Part shown: one piece after another, positions 17,342 to 26,742 of the stretch
How the letters are laid out: every line of letters starts with the position of its first letter
How positions within the stretch are numbered: position 1 is the first letter of the stretch
Assembly: GCF_964186625.1 (NCBI RefSeq)
Contig: NZ_OZ075108.1
Span: forward strand, 2,108,001 to 2,172,000
DNA from: Asticcacaulis sp. MM231
Lineage (GTDB): Bacteria > Pseudomonadota > Alphaproteobacteria > Caulobacterales > Caulobacteraceae
Direction of reading: 5' to 3'
Length of the DNA stretch: 64,000 bases
Program-made: the position numbers and the translations under genes
The notes under the pieces: model-generated
Told to the model about the DNA's origin: nothing
The model's database searches: none
Seen by the model: the letters and a program-made list of their open reading frames with translations, nothing else

Positions 17342-18322
17342 ATGATCACAGTTTTCTATATGGTAGGCGGTAAGATCGCCGAGGTTCAACTTGATCCTTC
17401 GCATGATGTGCCCGATGAACCCATATGGATCGATCTGATCAATCCGACCGAGGACGAACTTCGCCTCCTGCCGCAAAATCTCAACATCGCCCTGCCCTCG
17501 CGTGAGGAAATATGGCGCAACCATGCGCTTAACCGCATGTATACCCGCGATGGCAGTTCCTACATGACCGCCGTCCTGATCGATGATACCGCTAAAGGCA
17601 AGGCAGCCACCAGTGCGGTCACCTTCATCCTGACGCCTGATTTTTTGATCACCATTCGCGATATAGATCCGCCTGCGTTTCTGCGCGTACAGGAACTGTT
17701 GCTGCTCAATCCAAAACGCTTCACCAGCAGCCTGTCTATACTTGAGGGCCTTCTTGAACTGGTCATTACCGACGTGGCGGTTGACCATGATCGCGTCATC
17801 AAGGGGCTCGATGGCCTGTCGGGTCGCATCTTCGATGACCATGCGTTCGATGGTCGCAAAGGCAACCCCTCGCTCATCATGCGTGACGTGTTGAAGTCAC
17901 TCGGCCATTGCGCCGATCTTAACGGCAAAATCAACGAGAGCGTGCATAGCCTGATCCGCCTGCTGACCTATTTCCGCGATGACCATTCCCCCGACAATCC
18001 AGCCGTAAGCCGCGCCGCCGGGCGCCTCATTAAGGATGCGCGCTCCCTTTCCGAGCAAACCGCTTTTCTAAACGACAAGATCAACTTCCAGCTTGAGACC
18101 AGCCTGGGCATGATCAATGTTGAGCAAAACCTGATCGCCAAGATATTTTCGGTAGTGGCACTCATCTTCCTGCCGCCTACCCTGGTGGTCGGCTTCTACG
18201 GTATGAATTTCGACAATATCCCCGAACTGCACTGGACGCACGGCTATCAGTTCGCCATCGCCGTCATGATCATGTTCGCGGTTATGCCGTACCTCTTTTT
18301 CCGGTATAAACGCTGGCTCTAG
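17342..18322 (+). CDS. CorA-family metal transporter, copy 2
   Basis: Paralogue of 13767-14759, sharing EIWRNHALNRMY, SAVTFIL, ISGRIFDDHAF-like and NVEQNLIAKIFS stretches. Two C-terminal helices flank the pore motif in GFYGMNFDNIPELHW. ATG 17342 is preferred over 17324 because AGGG lies upstream and the family N-terminus begins MITVFYMVGG. The two copies have clearly diverged, so this is not a recent duplication. Confidence 0.92.
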   Translation: MITVFYMVGGKIAEVQLDPSHDVPDEPIWIDLINPTEDELRLLPQNLNIALPSREEIWRNHALNRMYTRDGSSYMTAVLIDDTAKGKAATSAVTFILTPDFLITIRDIDPPAFLRVQELLLLNPKRFTSSLSILEGLLELVITDVAVDHDRVIKGLDGLSGRIFDDHAFDGRKGNPSLIMRDVLKSLGHCADLNGKINESVHSLIRLLTYFRDDHSPDNPAVSRAAGRLIKDARSLSEQTAFLNDKINFQLETSLGMINVEQNLIAKIFSVVALIFLPPTLVVGFYGMNFDNIPELHWTHGYQFAIAVMIMFAVMPYLFFRYKRWL

Positions 18323-18373
18323 CTCTCAAAGTGTTGATTTGAGAACAGCCCGCCTGCATGAGACGCTCGTTTC

Positions 18374-18865
18374 ATGGGAATCTATTTTTCACACATTGAT
18401 ACGCTTGTCGGCATGGCCGCCGCCGCGGTGGACGATGACGGCGCCCTGCTGGAATTCACCTTTCTCAATGGCGAAATGTCAAACCATATGGCGTGCGCCG
18501 ATAAGGCTGAACATGCGCCACAAAAGCTAAGACATGTCACGCAACAAGTGCATGATTTTTTTGACCGAAAGCGTACTAGCTTCAATCTCAACATGAAGCC
18601 GAAAGGCACGCCTTTTCAGCAGAAGGTCTGGCAGGCGCTGTGCACTATTCCCTTCGGCGAAACGTGGTCTTATCAGGAACTCGCCATATCCATCGGCGAT
18701 GCCAAGGCCACTCAAGCGGTTGGCGCCGCCAACGGCAAAAATCCGATTGCCCTGATCATTCCCTGCCACCGCGTCATCGGCAAAAACGGAACTCTGATAG
18801 GTTATGGCGGTGGTCTGCCTCTCAAACAGAAGCTCCTCGATTTCGAGACGCCGCTTTTGTTCTGA
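18374..18865 (+). CDS. ogt: Methylated-DNA-protein-cysteine methyltransferase
   Basis: A suicide DNA-repair enzyme removing alkyl groups from O6-alkylguanine. The 163-residue protein has the active-site motif IPCHRVIG (Cys131), the FQQKVWQAL helix-turn-helix start, and the NGKNP and GYGGGLPLKQKLL elements. It follows corA copy 2 by 51 bases. Single-domain form without an Ada regulatory part. Confidence 0.95.
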   Translation: MGIYFSHIDTLVGMAAAAVDDDGALLEFTFLNGEMSNHMACADKAEHAPQKLRHVTQQVHDFFDRKRTSFNLNMKPKGTPFQQKVWQALCTIPFGETWSYQELAISIGDAKATQAVGAANGKNPIALIIPCHRVIGKNGTLIGYGGGLPLKQKLLDFETPLLF

Positions 18866-18975
18866 GGTGGTTTTGCCACAGCGTTGCGGCATAAAAGCGC
18901 AGAGTCAAGATTGTCATATGCCCTTAGGGCAAGTGTGGAATATGGTGGACTAAAGCCTCTTATATGGAGCCTCCC

Positions 18976-19107
18976 ATGCCCGCACGCCTTTTGCTGATAG
19001 TCCTTGCGTCCTGTGTCATGCTTAGCGCCTGTAATGACGGACCGGGTGATTCCGCTCCCAGCGAAGTACCGGCCTCCGCGCCGGCCGACAGCAGCGCTTC
19101 ATCGTAA
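18976..19107 (+). CDS. Small lipoprotein, 43 residues
   Basis: The frame MPARLLLIVLASCVMLSAC then NDGPGDSAPSEVP is a complete lipoprotein precursor: signal h-region, lipobox LSAC, and a short mature part rich in Ala, Ser and Pro. GGAGCC lies seven bases before the ATG. It resembles entericidin-sized lipoproteins, but no family is claimed. It lies 72 bases before another lipoprotein gene with the same LSAC box. Confidence 0.65.
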   Translation: MPARLLLIVLASCVMLSACNDGPGDSAPSEVPASAPADSSASS

Positions 19108-19179
19108 CGGTGCGACATTTTTGCTGTCGCCAAAACGCTCCGCCTCACTTAAGGGTGACATATCGCAAGGGGCTGACAC

Positions 19180-19710
19180 ATGAAAAAGACGGTTTTCCTT
19201 TTACTGGCTATGGCGGCATCTCTTAGCGCCTGTAACGCGCCACGTACCGCCGATAATGACGACGGGCAGGATATCTCCGTCGCCGCGCCGCACGACTACA
19301 CCAACTCCGAAAAAGCGGCCATTCAGGCCACCTTCCCTGCGCCCTATAATACCGCCGATCTGGCGGCCGGCGAAAAACTGTTCACCAAGTGCCGCTCCTG
19401 CCACACCATCACACCGGACAAGATGAACCTGACCGGGCCCCATCTTTATGGCGTCTTCGGGCGTAAGTCCGGCACCGGACCTGGCTATACTTTCACCGAA
19501 GCCATGACCGAACATAATGTCACCTGGGATTTCGACACGCTAGACGCCTACATCACCGCGCCGCAAGTGGTCGTGAAGGGCACCAAGATGGGCTATCAGG
19601 GCGTCAAGGACGAGACCGAGCGCCATAACCTGCTGGCCTATCTCAAGCTCGAAACGACGCCTTATGTGCCTCCTTTGCCGACCTCTGCCTCAACGTCGTC
19701 CGCGCCCTAA
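19180..19710 (+). CDS. Lipoprotein-anchored class I cytochrome c
   Basis: A monoheme electron carrier attached to the membrane by a lipidated Cys (SLSAC at residues 15-19). Mature residues 60-160 form a c550/c552-like fold: heme site KCRSCHT, GPHLYGVFGRKSG, and the distal ligand in GTKMGYQGV. The C-terminus is a short Pro/Ser tail. The stop overlaps the stop of the convergent gene. Confidence 0.9.
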   Translation: MKKTVFLLLAMAASLSACNAPRTADNDDGQDISVAAPHDYTNSEKAAIQATFPAPYNTADLAAGEKLFTKCRSCHTITPDKMNLTGPHLYGVFGRKSGTGPGYTFTEAMTEHNVTWDFDTLDAYITAPQVVVKGTKMGYQGVKDETERHNLLAYLKLETTPYVPPLPTSASTSSAP

Positions 19711-20489
19711 AAAGTCTTCCACAGACTGACCATCACAGCCTTGACGACGGGCACATTACGACCAGCTACGGTCTGGCGCACGGAGAGTTGCACGCTCCTG
19801 TCGAGCTTTGGCCCGAAGTGGCGCACCACGCTCACTTCTGCATTGATCCATTTCGCCTGCCCCCAGCTTGCCTTGTCGGTCTGACCGGCGAAAACCTGCG
19901 CCATGACCATCCATTGCGGCGATGGCTTGATACCGATTGTGGCATCGACGCGCCATTGATCAGCTTCATATTGGCGTAAGTGGCGCGCGCCTTGCAGATC
20001 AACAAAGGCATCCTTACCGAGCCATTGGAAGCTCTTGCCGGCATAGGCCCGTAAATCAACATCCGTGCCTTGCTGCGTTGAGGCATCGAAATCGCTGCGA
20101 CGTCCCTGCCCCAGCCCTTCGATACTGCCGCCAAAAGCCAGAACGACATCACGCCCCTTGTGCGCAGTCCAGCGCCCCGCAACCTCAACCGATCCCAGGC
20201 CGGAAAAGTCAGAAACTTCCGCCTTGTAATCCTGCAAGTTGACCTTGGCTGTGAGGGTAAAACGCTCACTCACGCCATGATCGACAAAGAGCGAAAGGTT
20301 CGTCTGGTCCCAAGTGTTCAGCTTGATAGTTTTATCACCGGAAAGATCAAACGCCCGGTCAGCATGACCCGGTTCGTAGCTGATAATAACCTGCGTATCG
20401 CCCGGCGCCTGTGGCCATGCGCCCGCCTGAGCTACGGAGGGTAAGGCGAGACACAAACATAGTATCGCAAATTTCAGGATGAGTTTCAT
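19707..20489 (-). CDS. Predicted exported beta-barrel protein
   Basis: A 260-residue protein with a signal peptide (MKLILKFAILCLCLALPSVAQA) followed by alternating amphipathic strands and a C-terminal aromatic (VMVSLWKTF), typical of outer-membrane barrels. No specific family is recognised. The start at 20489 has GGGGGG upstream. It overlaps the cytochrome gene tail to tail. Confidence 0.7.
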   Translation of the reverse strand: MKLILKFAILCLCLALPSVAQAGAWPQAPGDTQVIISYEPGHADRAFDLSGDKTIKLNTWDQTNLSLFVDHGVSERFTLTAKVNLQDYKAEVSDFSGLGSVEVAGRWTAHKGRDVVLAFGGSIEGLGQGRRSDFDASTQQGTDVDLRAYAGKSFQWLGKDAFVDLQGARHLRQYEADQWRVDATIGIKPSPQWMVMAQVFAGQTDKASWGQAKWINAEVSVVRHFGPKLDRSVQLSVRQTVAGRNVPVVKAVMVSLWKTF

Positions 20490-20593
20490 CGTGTCCCCCC
20501 GACAGCACAACCACTTGCCGGAGCATCAAGACAAATATTCTCGTTTTACGCAAGTCCGTCCGGAGAAATAACCGCCTGGATTGTATTTATAAC

Positions 20594-21403
20594 TCAGGCG
20601 TCATAGCCCGGCGCTTCGCGATTGAGCTTACGCATAAGACCTGGCCAGACCAGGCCGCCAACAAAACCTATGCCACCTGAGAGCGGCGCCACCTTGTCCT
20701 GAACCGCCTGTCCCACCTCCAGAACACCGTCACGCCCCACGCTTAAGGCCATGACCTGTTGCCGGCAGGCCTGTTCGAGAAAATACATAATGGTGAATGC
20801 CTCGGCCGCCGTTGTACCCCAGGTCAGGGTGCCGTGATTACGCAGCATCAGGATGCGCTTCTGACCGATATCGGCGACAAGACGTGCGCGTTCCTCCAGT
20901 TCCAGCGCCACCCCCTCATAGTCATGGTAGGCCAGTTGCGGACGCAGCAGCAGGGCGTTTTGCGTCAGAGGCAACAGGCCTTCTTTTTGCGCAGAAACAG
21001 CCGTCATGTGGTCGGTATGCAAGTGCAGAACAAAATGGGCATCGGCCAGAGCGCCATGAATAGCGCTGTGGATAGTAAAGCCCGCCGGATTAATCATGGC
21101 CGGCACATCACTCACCATCTTGCCCGCAATATCGACCTTAACCAGATCGGATGCCTTCATTTCGTTGAAGAAAATACCATAAGGATTGATCAGGAAATGA
21201 TCGGTCTCCGAAGGTGCATAAGCACCATCCGGTTGTTTCACCCACGAATCCTTTGCGGCGATACGCGCCGAGATGTGGGTGAAGATCAGATCATCCCAGC
21301 CATAGAGCGCGGCCAAACGATAAAGCGCCGCCAGATCGCAACGCGCCTTCCATTCAACATCGGACATATCGACGCGGATGGGGGCCTGATCATCGTGAGC
21401 CAT
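20594..21403 (-). CDS. Class II aldolase/adducin family protein
   Basis: A cytosolic zinc-dependent aldolase-like enzyme, 269 residues. Zinc ligands are seen in HLHTDH and in RNHGTL; DDLIFTHISAR and FLINPYG match the family start. Relatives act on sugar phosphates (fuculose, ribulose) or have unknown substrates. No sugar-pathway genes are adjacent, so the substrate is unknown. GAGGAAA precedes the ATG. Confidence 0.88.
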   Translation of the reverse strand: MAHDDQAPIRVDMSDVEWKARCDLAALYRLAALYGWDDLIFTHISARIAAKDSWVKQPDGAYAPSETDHFLINPYGIFFNEMKASDLVKVDIAGKMVSDVPAMINPAGFTIHSAIHGALADAHFVLHLHTDHMTAVSAQKEGLLPLTQNALLLRPQLAYHDYEGVALELEERARLVADIGQKRILMLRNHGTLTWGTTAAEAFTIMYFLEQACRQQVMALSVGRDGVLEVGQAVQDKVAPLSGGIGFVGGLVWPGLMRKLNREAPGYDA

Positions 21404-21498
21404 TTTAGGTTTCCTCTGCTTTTGATGGCATAGGAAACCCGATTTCAGGCGATGGCAAATGAAATTTTTCTACGCAAACCTAAGTGACGTAAGGGAAA

Positions 21499-21987
21499 TT
21501 AGATCCGCTTGACGAAAATACGCCCTTCATGAACACGCTCGATCAGGACGCGATCATTGACGGCCAGATGGCCCTCAGAGACCTCATTAAGTACAGCCGG
21601 CCACTCAACACCATCGAACACCACGCGCCCGGTGCGCTCTCCCCCTACAACCGGCTCGAAGCCGCTCAGGATCTCGGCCTGTTTGCCCACCATGCGACGA
21701 TGCGGATCGTTGACGTCCGGACTGTGTGAGGCCACCTTCAAAAACTTAGGCGTCAGCACGCCCATGACGACGCTCAAAATGGCGAAGGTCAGGGCCTGGA
21801 AGAAAAGGCCAAACGGCAAGCCGGTCAGGCAGACCACAGCCACAACGCCAGCCGCGGCGGCTGACCACAAGAGCCATTGCGTGCCGATGAAAATTTCCAC
21901 GCCCAGCAGCAGCAGACCGAAGATAAACCATATCCAGAAGGCATTGATGCCAAACGGGCCCATCTGGAAGACAGATGATAAATCCAT
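21499..21987 (-). CDS. NfeD-like membrane protein
   Basis: A short NfeD1b-type protein: two membrane segments (INAFWIWFIFGLLLLGVEIF and a second at about 35-75) and a C-terminal OB-fold (GRTGRVVFDGVEWPAVL...GHLAVNDRVLIERV). NfeD proteins work with SPFH proteins in membrane organisation, and the SPFH gene is directly upstream. The start is the ATG at 21987 with AGGAGG six bases before it, rather than the in-frame GTG at 21993. Confidence 0.88.
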   Translation of the reverse strand: MDLSSVFQMGPFGINAFWIWFIFGLLLLGVEIFIGTQWLLWSAAAAGVVAVVCLTGLPFGLFFQALTFAILSVVMGVLTPKFLKVASHSPDVNDPHRRMVGKQAEILSGFEPVVGGERTGRVVFDGVEWPAVLNEVSEGHLAVNDRVLIERVHEGRIFVKRI

Positions 21988-21996
21988 CAGCACCTC

Positions 21997-22953
21997 CTAT
22001 ACTTTCTTAGCGGGCGGCGACTTGGGCGCATCCGTACCGCTGACCGTCTTGATCAGTTCTGACACGCCGCCAACCATGCCCGCCAGCGACGACATGTCCG
22101 CCGGCATGATCAGGGTCTTCGTATTGTTCGATTCAGCAAACTTGCCGAAGGCCTCGACATATTTCTGCGCCACGAAGTAATTGATGGCGTTGATGTCGCC
22201 CTTGGCGATAGCCTGAGACACCATGTCGGTGGCCTTGGCTTCGGCCTCGGCGGAGCGCTCGCGCGCCTCGGCGTCACGGAAGGCGGCTTCCTTACGGCCT
22301 TCGGATTGCAGAACCGCGGATTGCTTCTGACCTTCGGCGCGGGCGATGGCGGCCTGCTTTTCACCATCGGCTTCGATGATCAGGGCGCGGCGCTCGCGCT
22401 CAGCCTTCATCTGGCGTGCCATCGAATCGGTAATGTCGTGCGGCGGTTTGAGGTCCTTGATCTCGATGCGGTTGACCTTGACGCCCCAGGGGCTCGTGGC
22501 GTGATCGATGACGCTGAGCAGACGTGAATTAATGGCGTCGCGTTGCGAAAGAACCTCGTCAAGCTCCATGGCGCCGACGACGGTGCGCAGGTTGGTCATG
22601 GCCAGTTGCGTGATGGCGTTGTCGAGATTATCGACACGATAGGCCGCAAGGGCCGCGTCCATAACCTGAGTGAAAACAATGCCATCCACCTTAACGTTCA
22701 CGTTGTCCTTGGTGATGACATCCTGTTGCGGCACATCAAACACGCGCTCCATAACGTTGACCTTGCGGCCAATGGCCTCAACAAAAGGTGTGAGAAAGGC
22801 GATACCGGGCTTAAGCGTGCGTGTGTAGCGTCCGAAATTTTCTATCGTGAATTCATAGCCTTGTGGCACAATCTTGACGATGCTGAACAAAAGCATAATG
22901 CCAAGAGCCACGACGATTAAGGTCAATGGACCAAAGATAGATATTGATTGCAT
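21997..22953 (-). CDS. SPFH/band-7 membrane protein (QmcA/stomatin-like)
   Basis: A 318-residue membrane-scaffold protein: one N-terminal helix (LTLIVVALGIMLLFSIV), the SPFH domain (VPQGYEFTIENFGRYTRTLKPG...), then a long Ala/Glu-rich coiled coil and a C-terminal segment. Paralogues oligomerise into microdomains with an NfeD partner, which is encoded nine bases downstream in the same operon. Confidence 0.93.
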   Translation of the reverse strand: MQSISIFGPLTLIVVALGIMLLFSIVKIVPQGYEFTIENFGRYTRTLKPGIAFLTPFVEAIGRKVNVMERVFDVPQQDVITKDNVNVKVDGIVFTQVMDAALAAYRVDNLDNAITQLAMTNLRTVVGAMELDEVLSQRDAINSRLLSVIDHATSPWGVKVNRIEIKDLKPPHDITDSMARQMKAERERRALIIEADGEKQAAIARAEGQKQSAVLQSEGRKEAAFRDAEARERSAEAEAKATDMVSQAIAKGDINAINYFVAQKYVEAFGKFAESNNTKTLIMPADMSSLAGMVGGVSELIKTVSGTDAPKSPPAKKV

Positions 22954-23077
22954 AAGCTGCGCCTCCCCCGATAAAAATACCTTCCGTAGATGGGGTATCT
23001 TTTCACAGCCGCAACTATACAGCCAGTTGCGCTCATGCTCTAGGGCAATCGGAATAGTTTTGTAAAATCAGCGTGAG

Positions 23078-25669
23078 TTACGCAACTTCCTGGGCAGGCG
23101 CGTTTTCCTCGTCCTTGAGGCGCAAGAGGCGCGCCACTGTATCGACCAGCGTATCCATAATGATCGGCTTGGCGATGTGCGCATCCATACCGGCGGCATG
23201 GCAGGCTTCGATCTGATCATGCATGGCATCAGCCGTCAGGGCGATGATCGGCACATGCTGCCCTTCGGCTTCCTGCGAGCGGAAGATGCGTGTGGCCTCC
23301 AGCCCGCCCAGACGCGGCATGTTGAGGTCCATAAGCACCAGGTCATAACGCGACATATCAAGGTCCAGGGCTTCCTGGCCATCAACCGCCTCGGTGATGA
23401 CGAAGCCAAACGGTTCCAGGAACAGACGCGCCACCTTGCGATTGACCGGGTGATCATCGACCAGCAAGATCTTCATACCCGGCAGGTCGGCGTCATCGTC
23501 GCGTTTCGGTGTGACTTTCACATCCGAGGCTTCCATTGCGTTCGGTGTTGTGACGACCTCGCCGGCTTCGAACGTCATGACAAAACATGAACCGACTCCC
23601 TCTTCGCTGGTTACGCTGAGAGAGCCCCCCATCAGTTCTGCCAGACGGCGGCTGATATTGAGGCCCAGCCCCGTGCCACCATATTTGCGGGCTGTGATCG
23701 GATCAGCCTGGGTGAAGGCCTCGAACAGCTTATCGAGCGTGGTCTTGCTCATGCCGATACCGGTATCACGTATCTCAACACGCACCTTGTAGCCGCCCTG
23801 ATCGTGATGATCCGCCGAGGCGAGAATGCGCACCGTTCCTTTCTCGGTAAACTTAAGTGCATTGGACACGAGGTTGGAGAGGCACTGATAGACACGCAGC
23901 ACGTCGAAAGTCATCGGTGCTGTGGCGCTTTCGGCCAGATCATAGCGCAACATCACGTCCTTGCCATCAAGCATTGAGCCGTAGGTATTGATAACGCGCT
24001 CAATCATGTCCTTCATGGTCGAAGGCGTAGGCGCCAGCTCGATCTTACCGGCTTCGATACGGGACATGTCCAGTACGTCATTGAGCAAGACCATTAAGGT
24101 CTTGCCAGAGTCGACGAGAATATCGACCTGCTCGCGCTGGGTGTCGTTCAGTTCATCCTTTTTTAGCGCCTGCGCCATGCCAAGTACGCCATTAAGAGGC
24201 GTGCGCAATTCGTGACTCATGACAGCCAGGAAGCGCGACTTGGCCGCATTGGCCGCCTCGGCATGCTCATGTGCATCCTTGAGATGCCACTGCATCCGGC
24301 GCATACGCATCACCCAAAGCGCGCCGCCGATAACAATGACGATGAGCAGGAAGGCGATAAGTACGGCTGCACCCAGCAGCAGGTTGCGCATCTGCACCTG
24401 CTTGACCAGCAAACGGCTTTCGGCCGTTTTGGAATCGAGTTCCTTACGCAGGGCCTTATACATGCCTTCTACAGCCCAGACCTTGGCGTACTCATAATAG
24501 AGTGACTTATGCCGCCCCCATTCGTCCATCTTCACAAAAGCTTCGGAATGACGCCCTTCCGCATGTAATATATAGGCTTCAACACGTTCTTCAAAGACAG
24601 TGTCACGCGGGCTCATGCTATCCGGCACAGCTCGTAATTTCGCCAGGAAAAAGCGCGCGCGCGATACATCTGGTCCGTCTGCATAGGCGCGCGCCAGTAA
24701 ACGCAGCTTCCACACATCCAGCATGTTCCCCGTCACGCCCTTCATGACATAGGAATCCTTGAGACACTCTTTCACGGCCTGATACTTCTGCGCCTGATCT
24801 TCAATGGTGGCGCAGAGATATTCATCCCAAGTTTTTAAATCTTCGACGTTGTACTTGCGCACATAATACGCATGCAGCTTTTGCAATTGTTCGGCCACCG
24901 GCATATCGTTCTCTTTCGCTGCCCAAAGCGCCAGATCGTAGACGATGTCCATCTTTTGCGAGAAGAAAGCATTTTTTTGCGACAACTGCGCCATAGAAAG
25001 CATATGACCGGCGTAGGCATCATAGTCGCCAACAGCACTCAAAGAAAAAGCTATGACCTGGTGTGCGGCCTCAAGCACGGGTTCAGCCGCCGCCCCCTCA
25101 GCCTGCAAGCGCACGATCAGCTTATCACCTAAATCAATGGCATCGGCCCACTGCTCAAAATGTTGCAAGTGACGTACGCGCTCAACCATAACGATCCCTT
25201 GGAGAGCGCGGTCAGGCGTTGTCAGATAGGTGTTCCATTCACGGTCATTAAAACCGTTATAGCCGTGGCTTTCACTGGCATAGGCCTGAAACATAAAGCG
25301 CGCCAGAAGATCGAGATTGCTGTCATTTTCCTTCTGCGCCAGCCTCAGGATGCGGTCGTGCCAGGCCGTCAGCTTGTCTTCGTTCTGATCGGTCTTGTAA
25401 GCATAGAGCACACGCCAAAGGGCATATATGCGGGCGTCCCCGGTCATCCTGATGGCACTTTCGCCATATCGATCTATTTCATTTTGCGCATAAATGAAGG
25501 GTGTGGCCGAAACAAGATTATAGACAGCGACCAGCTTGTCATGACGCGGAGCAGGCTCGTCCTGGCGTGCCTGTGCAGCGCTTGCAGCCCAGCCAATAAC
25601 CAGCGCGCTCCCCAAGGCAAACAAATGCCTTTTGGCCGCAGAGCTCATAGTCAGACCAGAGCGACCCAT
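23078..25669 (-). CDS. Hybrid sensor histidine kinase with periplasmic helical sensor
   Basis: A membrane kinase of 863 residues. A signal segment (about 15-35) is followed by an all-helical TPR-like periplasmic region (about 40-420), one membrane helix (430-454), a HisKA domain with His486 in MSHELRTPLNGVLG, an ATPase domain (N box LVSNALKF, DTGIGM, YGGTGLGLNIS) and a C-terminal receiver with Asp781 in LVLMDLNMP. The start at 25669 is chosen for its GGGAG; 25681 and an internal ATG are alternatives. No histidine phosphotransferase is fused, so the relay presumably ends on a separate protein. The ligand is unknown. Confidence 0.93.
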   Translation of the reverse strand: MGRSGLTMSSAAKRHLFALGSALVIGWAASAAQARQDEPAPRHDKLVAVYNLVSATPFIYAQNEIDRYGESAIRMTGDARIYALWRVLYAYKTDQNEDKLTAWHDRILRLAQKENDSNLDLLARFMFQAYASESHGYNGFNDREWNTYLTTPDRALQGIVMVERVRHLQHFEQWADAIDLGDKLIVRLQAEGAAAEPVLEAAHQVIAFSLSAVGDYDAYAGHMLSMAQLSQKNAFFSQKMDIVYDLALWAAKENDMPVAEQLQKLHAYYVRKYNVEDLKTWDEYLCATIEDQAQKYQAVKECLKDSYVMKGVTGNMLDVWKLRLLARAYADGPDVSRARFFLAKLRAVPDSMSPRDTVFEERVEAYILHAEGRHSEAFVKMDEWGRHKSLYYEYAKVWAVEGMYKALRKELDSKTAESRLLVKQVQMRNLLLGAAVLIAFLLIVIVIGGALWVMRMRRMQWHLKDAHEHAEAANAAKSRFLAVMSHELRTPLNGVLGMAQALKKDELNDTQREQVDILVDSGKTLMVLLNDVLDMSRIEAGKIELAPTPSTMKDMIERVINTYGSMLDGKDVMLRYDLAESATAPMTFDVLRVYQCLSNLVSNALKFTEKGTVRILASADHHDQGGYKVRVEIRDTGIGMSKTTLDKLFEAFTQADPITARKYGGTGLGLNISRRLAELMGGSLSVTSEEGVGSCFVMTFEAGEVVTTPNAMEASDVKVTPKRDDDADLPGMKILLVDDHPVNRKVARLFLEPFGFVITEAVDGQEALDLDMSRYDLVLMDLNMPRLGGLEATRIFRSQEAEGQHVPIIALTADAMHDQIEACHAAGMDAHIAKPIIMDTLVDTVARLLRLKDEENAPAQEVA

Positions 25670-25758
25670 GCCGTCTCCCATACCTAAGTTACCAATAGTA
25701 AAGCCACAAAGACCTTAGTATTCGCTTAAGTGTGCGGTAAACGGAGGCTAAAAAATTA

Positions 25759-25785
25759 AAACGCCCCGCATTAAGCGGGGCGTTT
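25759..25785 (-). terminator. Intrinsic terminator of the small cysteine-rich gene
   Basis: A perfect 11-base stem AAACGCCCCGC/GCGGGGCGTTT with a five-base loop. On the minus strand it is followed by TTAATTTTTT, so it ends transcription of the gene at 25839-25979. Confidence 0.9.
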
Positions 25786-25838
25786 GCAGATATTAGAGCG
25801 CAATTTAATGCGCTCCATCGCGTTGCTTAACCGCAGTG

Positions 25839-25979
25839 CTAGTTAGCACCGCCACAAACGCAACCGAACTTCGGCGAGCAGTTGCAGGTCGGCATTTGGT
25901 GCGCGACGGCTTGGCTGACGGCGAAAGCGGCGCTGGCGCTGAGAGCGACGGCGGCGATGGCAATTGCGAACTTCTTCAT
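25839..25979 (-). CDS. Small exported cysteine-rich peptide
   Basis: A 46-residue precursor: signal peptide MKKFAIAIAAVALSASAAFA, then a mature peptide of about 25 residues ending CNCSPKFGCVCGGAN. The four cysteines (C-x-C-x5-C-x-C) suggest a metal- or heme-binding or disulfide-linked peptide. AGGAG precedes the ATG at 25979; a perfect terminator follows; two CtrA-like boxes lie 108-139 bases upstream. No family is recognised. A longer frame to 26057 is unlikely because the signal begins at 25979. Confidence 0.75.
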   Translation of the reverse strand: MKKFAIAIAAVALSASAAFAVSQAVAHQMPTCNCSPKFGCVCGGAN

Positions 25980-26086
25980 AGGCTTACTCCTGAATATACA
26001 CCAAACCAAAACTGGACACAGTCTGGAGTTCACACTGAAACGCTCAGAAAAACTCAAGCCTCGCCCGCAACGACCAGATAAGGATT

Positions 26087-26118
26087 TTAACCCTTCATTA
26101 GCGTTAACCGAGCATTAA
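26087..26118 (-). promoter_or_regulatory. Two tandem CtrA-like boxes
   Basis: TTAA-CCCTTCA-TTAG at 26087-26101 and TTAA-CCGAGCA-TTAA at 26104-26118. The second is a full TTAA-N7-TTAA site as bound by the Caulobacter cell-cycle regulator CtrA, the first has one mismatch, and their starts are 17 bases apart. They lie between the small cysteine-rich gene and the Nudix gene, upstream only of the former. Confidence 0.5.
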
Positions 26119-26241
26119 TCATATTTTCGGATTTCGCACAAGGCGCGAAAACGATGAAGTTATTGTCACCTTCAGTATTTGATCATTTTAGCGGTAACTG
26201 CGCCATGACGATCACAGTCGTTTTGCTCAACCTGCAAGTTT

Positions 26242-26667
26242 TTAATAAAGACTGGAACGCATCAACACATCGCGCATATCGTCCTTATTTATCAAAGACA
26301 TAGCCTCATCCAGAGACATAAAACGCGCTTCCGCCGCATCATCGCCAGCGTGGGCCTCGCCACTTTTCCAATTCGCCGCATAGTCGATAAGCACGTAGTG
26401 AAACTGCGCCTCAATTATCTCGTAAACGGCGAGTAAAGGGCCAATTTCCGCAACAACGCCAGTTTCCTCATAAAGCTCTCGCAGCGCCGCAGCATGCAGG
26501 CTTTCACCAAGATTAACCTTGCCACCAGGGATCGACCAGTCTCCTAAACGGGGCGCCCAGCCCCGCTTTATAAGCAGCACCTCTTCGCCACGCCAGCACA
26601 CTACGCCCACCGCAGGTACAGGATATAAGCCAGGCTGACCTGAAGGATTAGGTTTTGTGTCTTGCAC
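26242..26667 (-). CDS. Nudix hydrolase
   Basis: A 141-residue hydrolase of nucleoside-diphosphate-linked compounds. The Nudix box is complete: GGKVNLGESLHAAALRELYEETGV fits G-x5-E-x7-R-E-x-x-E-E-x-G. PAVGVVCWRGEEVLLIKRG and GDWSIPGG are typical of ADP-ribose or NADH pyrophosphatase-like members, but the substrate is open. The start is a GTG at 26667 with GAGAGG upstream, divergent from the FAD enzyme. Confidence 0.9.
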   Translation of the reverse strand: MQDTKPNPSGQPGLYPVPAVGVVCWRGEEVLLIKRGWAPRLGDWSIPGGKVNLGESLHAAALRELYEETGVVAEIGPLLAVYEIIEAQFHYVLIDYAANWKSGEAHAGDDAAEARFMSLDEAMSLINKDDMRDVLMRSSLY

Positions 26668-26742
26668 TTGCGGCCTCTCTCGCTTAACGCAATCCGCGTT
26701 CCGTTCCTTCGCCTTATGTGCCGAGTCTCAACAGAGGTCACC

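Noticed and set aside
22971..23000. A possible terminator between the hybrid kinase and the SPFH gene
   Set aside because: The stem (ATACC/GGTAT) is only five bases with a long loop; too weak to call.
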